Source: Hysterangium stoloniferum (taxonomy: Eukaryota; Basidiomycota; Agaricomycetes; Hysterangiales; Hysterangiaceae). Taken from it: 64,000 nt of DNA. The stretch is taken from positions 1 to 64,000 of the forward strand of contig WHVD01000029.1 in the NCBI GenBank assembly GCA_015178975.1, written 5' to 3'. The notes beneath the pieces are model-generated. The model made no database searches. It was not told the DNA's origin and saw nothing but the letters and a program-made list of their open reading frames with translations. A program made the translations under genes and the position numbers. Below are positions 55,861 to 64,000 of this stretch, piece by piece; positions within the stretch are counted from its first letter, which is position 1; the number at the start of each line of letters is the position of its first letter.

Positions 55861-56105
55861 ATTATCTTCAAGCAAACCAGATGCAACACAGGCTTATTAA
55901 AATGTGGGATAAGTCTCACCTGAAAAGTCCTGAGCTGTTCAAATGAGGTGGCTCCTTTGACAACAGTGAGCAATGTACAGAGGTGGAATCTTTCCCCACT
56001 GGTAATATTGACAAAATGAATACACTCTATAACACAGCCACTTTGACATGGCTTCCATAACTTAGTCTTAGGTACAAATGTGAAATACTCAGGAAAATCC
56101 ATATA
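55848..56105 (-). pseudogene. Helitron helicase fragment
   Basis: Minus strand: FTFVPKTKLWKPCQSGCVIE, then FVNITSGERFHLCTLLTVVK, GATSFEQLRTF and, after two stops (near 55,898), ACVASGLLEDN. This is the conserved block upstream of the PIF1-type helicase in fungal Helitrons (GERFYLRxLL, VKGxxSFExLRT). Replication initiator and helicase motifs themselves are absent. A decayed rolling-circle transposon piece. Confidence 0.8.
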
Positions 56106-56124
56106 AAATGTGTTCTGTAGTTGG

Positions 56125-56692
56125 TGTCAAGGTTCTCAATATTTGTCTTGTTTTTTATTTTAATTTAAAATTGTCTTTATTTTAGTTTAGTCTGTTTATT
56201 TAGTCACATGTCACATGTAACAATATGTGATGTCATATGAATGACAAATGCCTTGAAAGACTATTTGCAGTTGCATATCACACATAACAACATGTGACAT
56301 TATGCAAATAATGAATGACTCAAAAGACTGTTCACAGTCACACATCATATGTGATAATATGCAACATCACCTGAATGATGAACAGCTTGAAAGACCATTC
56401 ACAGTCATACAGTACATCATGTGTAACAATACATGACATCACACATCATGTGATACACTCATGTCAAAATATTAAGTTTAAACTTTATTTAGTTTTTTCT
56501 TTAGTATAAATACTTCAGAATGTACATATGTAACTAGAGTCCAGTTTCAATCTCTTAGGATTTCCACTAAATACAAGTATGATATTCTTGAGTCATTAGA
56601 ACTTCTATCCCTTTATCCCTCATCCTTGTCTTACCTTCCTTTCCTTCTTTGTGTTTTGGTAGCCTAGTCAGTGTTGCCCTAACAGTCAGGGA
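56125..56692 (+). repeat. LTR family C, copy C4, with internal repeats
   Basis: Begins TGTCAAGGTTCTCAAT and ends TGTTGCCCTAACA. Longer than C3 (398 bases) because of about three and a half tandem units of roughly 67 bases between 56,205 and 56,460 (each with ACATGTGA-type words and TGAAAGAC). No matching target duplication. Confidence 0.82.
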
Positions 56693-57372
56693 CATAGATT
56701 CTGCCATCAAGGTAGATAAAACCATTTGAGTCGTAAGTCCATTGAGGGGCTGATGGGTCACTAGGGTTGTCAAGATGGGCACTAGTAATTGAGTCATTTC
56801 AGAGGTCCAAAATGTTCTCCTGGTGGAGTTTGGTAACATCCATAATGGTGACACTGTGAAGTACAGGTAAGACTAGAGAGGTAGTGCAAAGGGATGCCAT
56901 GATTTGAGTAGAGGTGAAGATAAGCTTCAGATTATGTGGGTTAACTGCTGCACAGTCATTGGTTCCCTCTAAGGTAGATATCCCATCATCCAGTCATGGC
57001 ATCCAGTTTGCTGCCCAGGCAGCCAGGCTAAAATGAATTACAAGATTAAATTGGGAGAGGTATTCTGACCATCAGGCTTGCTGATGAGTAAGAAGTTAGT
57101 GGTGGCAAAATATTCTAAATTCTTGTAGTCAGTGACAACATCAATTGGGGTTCCTGAACCTTCAAGGTAATGATGTCAGGCCTTGAACACCTCAAAAATG
57201 GCAAGGAGTTCTTTATCATGGACATCATAATTGAGTTCTATAGAGGTAAGGTTCTGGAAAGGAAAGTAAATAGGTGGATTTCTCCATCAAGTATAATAAT
57301 GGAAAGAATTGCAGCTAGGGCATAATTAGATGCATCAGTTTCAACAATTATTGGGCAGTCTGGTTGTCAGTG
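56693..57372 (-). pseudogene. Gypsy RNase H and linker fragment
   Basis: Minus strand: IVETDASNYALAAILSI, SIELNYDVHDKELLAIFE, HHYLEGSGTPIDVVTDYKNL, EYFATTNFLL, then a linker with TKLHQENI and SAHLDNPSDPS. A chromovirus-type RNase H, distinct from Gypsy-C in sequence. Broken fossil, cut by LTR C4 on its right side in sense direction. Confidence 0.85.
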
Positions 57373-57374
57373 TA

Positions 57375-57584
57375 CAGTAGGCAACAAAACTGTTTGCATG
57401 TTTCTTCATTTTGAAAAGATCCTTAAACACTGGCTCAAAATAAATTCTAAGAATTCTGAATAAATTATGAAAGAAGTTCTTATATCACTAAATGTTGATT
57501 ACATAACCATTATGTCATATGTCTATTTATGGCCATGTAATAATGGGATTAATGAAGCCTTTACATACAAACAGTTTTGTTGCC
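57375..57584. mobile_element. Tc1-type MITE, about 210 bases
   Basis: TA then CAGTAGGCAACAAAACTGTTT on the left, and the complement (ACATACAAACAGTTTTGTTGCC) on the right. No coding capacity. Terminal sequence resembles the ends of T2 (CAGTAGGGGACAAAACTGT). The last few right-end bases are altered. Confidence 0.65.
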
Positions 57585-57607
57585 AAGATTCACATAGCAA
57601 AGAAGTG

Positions 57608-58862
57608 TGTGAGGTATCAGCATTATCTCATAATGTTCTCTTAATTTTATTTGAATTACTTAATATTTTCTCGAATTTTTATTGTATTTTTATTATGTTT
57701 ATTGTGAAAAATAGGCCTTATTCCTTTTAACTTTGCATAAATAATAGCATATATGGACTCATATTATGCTATTATTACTTAATTAATTTACTATAATTTT
57801 TAACTAATTATTTATATTTTATCTACTTAGTTATTGCTTTTCGGCACCTTGTTTGCACATTTTTGAAGTCATGTGACGTATTAGATAAGCCTCCGGTGTC
57901 GGGATGTCACACAGGTCACGGATGTGACTACCTGAGTCATTAATTGATTCCGCCGACTCATCGTTTGCTTCCGTCCCGGGACCGCGGCCTTGAACCTTCA
58001 TGTTCAAGCAAGAGGTTAGAACCCTTGTCTCAGAGAAGGGAATCACATGATAAATAAAGGGTAAATAATGAGTAGAATATGAGGTCATTATGATCTAACT
58101 AATGACCTCATAAACTAAATAGTTAGCTAATCATTGAGTTATCAAAATGTATATAAGGAGGGCCAAGTTTCCAATAAAATCATCCATATCACACACATTT
58201 TACTGCACAGCTCAGAAGCTTATCTAATCATCCTAAGGACAATAATAGCCTTAGTCTGATACACTCACTGCAAGCACCTACACTTGCAGCATCTTGAATC
58301 TTTGTCAGCAACTCTTGGACTTAGCTAATCATCTAAGTTCCCCAGCCTCACAGCTACCCTTTAGGCTTATTAATTAGATAATAAACCTAATAAGTATCTA
58401 AGTATCCTTACTGAAATCCCTGCCAATACTAGATTACTCAAGGCCCAGCCCTAAGTTTATTGAATTAATCAAGTACAAGCACTCAGATAATCCAATACAT
58501 ATTATTTTCTCTATTAATAAATTATTTAACACCTTGTTAAATAACTATTAATAGTTACAAATAAGCATACAAGAATCTGAAGCTCCTATATCAAGTCTCT
58601 GCCAAGTTACTGCGCATATATTCAGCTTCCAGCCCCTATTCTCAAGGAATAGTTCTTTTATTTGCTAAAAGAGTCATACACAGTTCTATTGAACCTTTCA
58701 ATAATCAAAATAAGCATTGATTTGAGTTGTTTAAGCTTCATAGCGCAGCTCATTAATCTATCAGTATTTAAATTACTGGACCTTTGCTTGTTTTATTGTT
58801 GAAGCTCTGTGACACTATAGCATATATTGAGCTATCTAAGAGAATCCCCTGAATACATTACA
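57608..58862 (+). repeat. Solo LTR, family E, copy E2 (1,255 bases)
   Basis: Flanked by AAGTG at 57,603-57,607 and 58,863-58,867. Same ends as E1. Retains a CpG-rich patch at 57,880-57,995 that is TpG/CpA in E1 (CCGTCCCGGGACCGCGG against CCATCCTGGATCTTGG), so E2 is the younger or less modified copy. Confidence 0.93.
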
Positions 58863-58898
58863 AAGTGGTCTAAAAATATTCATGATCACATGACTCTG

Positions 58899-59410
58899 TT
58901 TTTTTTTTTTTTTAATACATTTATATACCGCATCGCATAACTAAGATACATAGTGGTTCCGTAGTGTCATATAGAGCATAGCTGCTATAGTATCTATGAG
59001 AGAATCAAGAGGGAGCAGGCTGGATGCGTCGCAGCGAGTGGTGGTTGGTACAATGGTCAAATGAAGAGTGGAAATTTGGGCCAAAGCCCAAGGAAGAGCC
59101 CGAGATCCTGCTAGCAGTCAATGATGGCTGCAGGCACACCGAAGCCTTACATTGCCAGTGCATAAGTGAATGCTGGAGTCGGGGGTGGGTAGGAAGAATA
59201 GACCGTTGCCATGCAGTCATGGTTAGGAGGTGCCAGTGACGTTCTGCAGGTGACACTGGTGTGCGGCTGAAGGCTGCCGACTTTGACAGAGCAGTGAATT
59301 CAGAGGTTCCCCAAGCCTGTTCACTGTCATCCACCTCTCTGCCCTTTCACCACGATCATGGGGGTCCCAACCCCAGAGGCAGGTGGTGGTCACGGAACAA
59401 GAGAGCCTTG
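58899..59410 (-). mobile_element. Poly(A)-tailed retrocopy or SINE, about 510 bases
   Basis: Flanked by TCACATGACTCTG at 58,886-58,898 and 59,411-59,423, a 13-16 base target duplication as made by LINE machinery. On the minus strand it ends with ATAAATGTATT and 15 A residues. CpG-richer than its surroundings. An open frame of 109 codons on the minus strand is not recognised. It could be a processed copy of a host transcript or a SINE. Confidence 0.78.
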
Positions 59411-60374
59411 TCACATGACTCTGTTTCCCCACCCCAGACCCTAAACCTTAAACTCCAAAGTCACATGATTTGTTCATATTCAAGTATAAATACAAGGGCA
59501 TGCTTGTCTCCACAATTCACCATGCACACCATGCACTTTGCTATTCATGAACACATCATTACTCTGCTCCTCTCTAATGTCTTTGGGCACTTATTCATCA
59601 GACCACTAGGTTAATATTGGAACTATCTCAAAAATGCACTCTAAATACTGTCCTGAGGCATTCAAGTTCTCTGGTGGTCATCCAACTAAGCTTACATCTG
59701 CTGATATCAGCTATGCTAAGCATCTCATTTGTAGGCAGAAATCTGATAATGCAGTGCAAGTTACCAAGTCTCTTCTTCAGGATGTCACAAATAAGTCCCT
59801 CTCCTCCCAAACTGTTTGTCATGTCTTACACAAGGCTGGCCTAAAACCTGTAGTGAAGAAGAAGTGCCCTCTTCTAAGATGATCTCACAGGAGGGAGAGG
59901 CTAGAATAGGCAGAGAGACACCAGCAGTACACTCTGGAGGACTGGAAGAGAGTTGGATCCTCTTATGAGACCAAAATCAATCATCTTAGGTCAGATGGAA
60001 GGAAGTGGGTGTAGAACAAGGTAGTGGGAGGGGTTGACTGATGGGCAGTGGAGGGAACATTGAAGTTTGGTAGTGGTAATGTGATGATGTGGGGTTGCAT
60101 ACTTTGGGAAGGCATTGGATATGCCACTAGGATTGAAGGGAAGATGGATTCACAGCATTACTGCTCCATCTTGGAGGATGAACTTCAGCAATCCCTTGAG
60201 TTTTACAAAACAACTCCATCTGGATATCATCTTCTAGCAGGATAATGATCCAAAGCATACTAACAAACTAGCTCAAAAGTGATTTGATGACCATGGCTAT
60301 GCTGTTATGAAATGGCCAGCACAGTCTCCAGATCTAAACCCTTGAAAAGGAGGCTAGCTGACTATGACACACTA

Positions 60375-61988
60375 CAGTAGGGGACAAAACTGTCCCAATG
60401 TTCTGATAATTCCCATTAAATGTTGCATAACTGATCACATAAATTTCCTAAAATGGTGAAAATATTCTAGCACATGCCCTAGCATACTAACTTTCATATT
60501 CCCAAGTATTACATAATATTGATGGAAATTGGTGTCACAGTGAATATTTAAAAATAACCAATCATTGGGATAGTTTTGTCCCCTGCTTTTTTCACTGATT
60601 TCACTCTATTATACATATTATCCACTAGAGGAATGGAAAAATTCCAAAAGAAATCATGTGATATTTATTCAAGGTTCTAATTGATATGTGACTGTGACAG
60701 TCACATTTCAACTATTACTCTCATCATAAAAGCTATTTCTCCTCTCAAAAGAGAACAAGCCATCTCTCTCCTCCAAAATGGACTCTCCAATAGGAATGTG
60801 ACTTCTATCACAGGTGTTAGCAAGTCTACTATCAGTAGAATTTCTCAGGAGATGGACATAGACAAAGAAAACCTGAAAGGAGGATGACCTTCCAAGCTTT
60901 CTCCTACTGACCAGAGGATGATCATACATCAAATTACCTCTGGCAGGCTAGATAATTCTGTCCAGGCCACACACTTCATCAATTCCATCAATGAATCCCA
61001 TGTCTCATCCAAAACAGTCAGAAGGACCTTGAAACAGCATGGTTTAAAAGCTGTAGTCAAAGCAAAAAGGCCCTTGCTCAAGGCTGAACATAGAAAGGCC
61101 AGGTTAAGCTTTGCCCTCAAGTACCAAAACTGGACTGTGGATGATTGGAAAGGGTGTTGTGGTCTGATGAGACCAAGATCAATAAGATTGGGTCAGATGA
61201 ACATCAATATGTGTGGAAGAAAGCTGGAGAACCACGTTCTGATAGGACAACCCAATCTACAGTCAGGTATGGAGGTGGAAATATCATAGTGTGGGGCTGT
61301 ATGGGTTGGAAGGGAGTGGGAATGCTTGCAAAGATTGAAGTAAGGATGGATTTTGCACAATATGTGGAGATCCTGCCTCAGCATTTGTCCCAGAGCATTG
61401 AATACTTGGAGATTCCAGCAGGTAAGGCCATTTTCCAACAGGATAATGACCCTAAACACACATCCAAGATGGCACAAAAATGGTTTTCTGAAAATCATAT
61501 TCAGGTGTTAGACTGACCAGCACAATCTCCTGACCTGAATACCATAGAACATCTTTGGTTCTACCTGAAGAAACAGCTCCAGAAATATCCTTTATCACCA
61601 AAGGGAATTTGGGAGTTTGGAAGTTGTGGGAGAGGGTGGAAGTGGAATGGCCAAAGATTGAGCCTCAGAAGTGTCAGAAACTTATAGAAGGTATTCCAAG
61701 AAGACTAGATATTGTAATAAAAGTGAAGGGAGGCCATACAAAGTACTAGAATAACAAGATATCTGATTAAAAAAGAGCAGGGGACAAAACTGTCCCAATG
61801 ATTGGTCATTTTTAAATATTCACTATGACACCAATTTCCATCAATATTATGTAATACTTGGGAATATGAAAGTTAGTATGCTATGGCATCTACCAGAATA
61901 TTTTCACCATTTTAGGAAATTTATATGATCAGTTATACAACATTTAATGGGATTTATCAAAACACTGGGACAGTTTTGTCCCCTACTG
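60375..61988 (+). mobile_element. T2b: Tc1/mariner transposon, 1,614 bases
   Basis: Inverted repeats of about 213 bases begin CAGTAGGGGACAAAACTGTCC at both ends. TA precedes the left end; the right flank reads TC, so the second TA is changed. Each repeat arm ends internally with an inverted version of its own tip (CATTGGGATAGTTTTGTCCCCTGC). Inserted in T3. The most complete Tc1 copy in the window, but its transposase has stops. Confidence 0.93.
60726..61749 (+). pseudogene. T2b Tc1-type transposase
   Basis: Blocks: KAISPLKREQAISLLQNGLS, TGVSKSTISRISQEMDIDKE, KAVVKAKRPLLKAEHRKARL, VLWSDETKINKIGSDEHQYV (first D), GGGNIIVWGCMGWKGVG, FQQDNDPKHTSKMAQKWFSE (second D), DLNTIEHLWFYLKKQLQKY (third acidic residue), IKVKGGHTKY-stop. 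Stops at 60,885-60,887 and 61,514-61,516, a frame change near 61,148, and ATA in place of the start ATG of T2a. Confidence 0.92.
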
Positions 61989-62129
61989 TCCCTAGTGGAG
62001 TGGAGGAGCTTTGGGAGTACTGTCAAGTGGAATGGGAGAAGATACCAAAGGAGGTGTGTCAGAACTTGCTAGAAAGTATGCCTAGAAGAGTAGAAGCTGT
62101 AATTAAGGCCAAGGAAGGTATATTGAAAA

Positions 62130-62640
62130 CCCATGCTCACCCCTCAAAAGACCATCCCTCACCACTACAATTACTATTCAAAAACCATGTTCACTCCCAT
62201 AATTGTATCCAACTATTTAATACAACTACATTATTCTCTTCCAACATCATTTCCATGTATCCATCAAACTTTTTTAACAGCCACATTGCCCAATCTATCT
62301 GGTATTCCTCTCAAGTGTCACTACAATGTCTTGACTATGTTGAGGATATCTCCATGCATGGTGGATCATTGACCTAAGAGCTGATTGACCAATATGGTGA
62401 CTTTTTTATTTTTGAAACTAGGACATATTTTGTGTAAAGATATTATGACCACTCTACAATTGACAATCAATACAGTGCTGCTGCTCACCATTAATTTGCC
62501 ATAGTTGCTAGGCATTTCTTTTTTTCTTTGTGTCACATAGTACACTATTTTACAGTCTCCCTTGCACAGGTTCCTATTCTATAATGGCCATGGCACCTAT
62601 CTTATCCTCCATCTGCATGCCTATGGTGCTGAACTAGCAA
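62130..62640 (-). repeat. Dispersed repeat I, copy 2
   Basis: Complement of 37,200-37,870 with many substitutions. Begins directly after the T3 transposase 3' end. Identity unknown. Confidence 0.65.
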
Positions 62641-62859
62641 CAGTAAGAGTCATTGGTGGGGAGTATTGAGAAGAGAACACCATCCCATGGAAGGAAGTAG
62701 CCCTCCTTTGCATAGCTTTGCTGCATAATCATGTCTGCATATCCTTCAGCACAGCCCTCATGTGCTCCATCATATCTGCCATCTTTCAACATCTCCTTCA
62801 ACTTTTGACCTCTCAACTTTAGTGCATAATCATTTCCACTTCATTGCATCTGTGCTCAA

Positions 62860-64000
62860 CATCTTTGATGCTGTCTACTGTAATGCAGAACAGTCATCCT
62901 ATTTTGACCTCCAGCAACTTTTTTATGTGCCATTCAGTGCATTTGTTGTATTATTGCCTCTATTCAAATGCAACACAATCACATGTTAAACCAACTGACA
63001 TTGACACTTGGCATAAATGGCTAGGCCATGTCACATATCCAAGTATTGAACAGATGGATACATAGGTATGAAGCCATTGATGGACTAGACATTACCACCA
63101 CTTCCAAAACCCTGGGAGTGTGAGCATTGCATCATGGGTAAACATACCAGGCAACCTTTTCTAGCTAATGACAACCACAAGAGGGAGGTTGATGGGTGCC
63201 AATACATTGATCTGTGGGGGGGCCATCACAAGTAGCATCAGCTTGTGGCAAATTATATATAATGGAAGTAGTTTATGGGATGTCTGGGGCACTGAAGGGC
63301 ACTTTCTAACAGATAAGCAAACAGAGATAACTTTGGAAGCAATAAGGCATAATATTGTACATGCTGAAAGACAGATGGGAAGAGAATCAGGCACATATGC
63401 ACTCCAGGGGAAGGAGTTCTGCAATGGAAAATGGGATGCTTTTCTTGCCAAAAAAGGAATAAGTCACAAAACAACTACAGCTGACTTGTCAGAATCGAAT
63501 AGAGTAGTTGAATGCAGCCACTGTATCATCATCAAGACAGTGCACATCTTGTTGCATGAATTGAAACTTCCACCTTATGTACATGTGGTGTGAAGCAGCC
63601 TCAACTGTTATGTGAAAAATCTACTTCCAACAACAGAAACATACACACTACACTGTTCAAGTTATGGTGGGGATATAAACCAAACAATTCCCACCATTGA
63701 CCATTTGGATGTATAGCATACATACACCAAGATACCCACTGAAATGGGAAATGGCCACAGCAAACTAGAACCACAAGCAAATAAATGCATTCTGGTTGGA
63801 TATTTTGGCAGGGAGGTGTACCATTTGTATGACAGAGACCCGTGAAGAATTTTCAAGTCAAGAGATGTATTGTTTGAGGAGGGGCTAGGACAAAAGACTA
63901 TTCCAAGGAATGAGGAGAACAGTCACAAAGTGGAGTGGGAAGCAAATGATAGTAGCATTGAGGACACATCACTCACCATCAACACTGAGCAATAGCTGAC
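62860..64000 (+). pseudogene. Copia pol fragment: pre-integrase and integrase
   Basis: Encodes DIDTWHKWLGHVTYPSIEQM and CEHCIMGKHTRQPF (GAG-pre-integrase H and C residues), then integrase stretches (GKEFCNGKWDAFLAKKGISH, VHILLHELKLPPYV) and the post-integrase motif region near 63,790-63,870. Ty1/copia, different from the cluster at 48,440. Broken, with several breaks; continues past the window end. Confidence 0.8.

Larger units (their letters stand above)
59522..62120 (+). pseudogene. T3: Tc1-type transposase relic split by T2b
   Basis: Blocks: HEHIITLLLS, GTISKMHSKYCPEAFKF, SADISYAKHLICRQKSDNAV, GLKPVVKKKCPLL, SSYETKIN (first catalytic D replaced by Y, about 59,962), LWEGIGYATRIEGKMD; after T2b it resumes at 61,989 with SGVEELWEYCQVEWEKIP and RRVEAVIKAKEGI. 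Several stops and frame changes. Related to T1 more than to T2. Outer inverted repeats were not identified. Confidence 0.82.

Noticed and set aside
1-64000. CRISPR arrays, rRNA genes, bacterial operons or toxin-antitoxin loci
   Set aside because: No regularly spaced direct repeats with unique spacers, no rRNA-like sequence; gene structure is eukaryotic throughout.

Overview
The window is a transposon-dense piece of an Agaricomycete (mushroom-type basidiomycete) genome. The evidence is two complete host genes with many 34-64 base introns (an 11-exon DUF4336-like gene and a 5-exon seven-helix membrane protein with the Agaricomycete-type NNR/PGGP signature), Ty3/Gypsy chromoviruses, Ty1/copia, Tc1/mariner and Helitron remains, and strong CpG decay in the older repeats. 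No rRNA genes, CRISPR or bacterial operon structure is seen.

Layout. 1-8,890: 3' part of a young-looking chromovirus (Gypsy-1) with an accessory ORF after pol. 9,000-25,730: deeply nested elements. An older chromovirus on the minus strand (Gypsy-C, 11,417-21,182) carries a Tc1 element in one LTR; that Tc1 holds two solo LTRs, one of which holds a third. A second Tc1 follows, with another solo LTR in it. 25,730-38,400: mostly relics, with an inverted duplication (about 29,015-31,380) and scattered solo LTRs. 38,400-48,440: host island with the DUF4336-like gene (39,602-40,848, minus), a tandemly duplicated small secreted peptide locus (42,695 and 43,240), the membrane protein gene (45,182-46,491, plus) and a coding-like 129-base repeat array. 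48,440-52,300: a rearranged copia cluster with short LTRs that contain a tRNA-like gene, inserted in that array with a clean 5-base target duplication; a separate 128-base LTR of the same tRNA type sits 83 bases further on. 53,000-64,000: nested solo LTRs, Gypsy and Helitron fragments, a poly(A)-tailed retrocopy, two nested Tc1 elements and a copia pol fragment running off the end.

The LTR families are named here by letter (P, A, B, C, D, E, G, H, R, S). Many insertions were dated relative to each other by finding the 5-base (LTR) or TA (Tc1) target duplication and, in several cases, an empty copy of the same site elsewhere in the window. The most unusual features are the tRNA-carrying mini-LTRs, the single-insertion rearranged copia cluster, and a core motif plus hairpin shared by the 3' ends of five LTR families. 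All calls come from reading the sequence by eye; identities and family names were not checked against a database.
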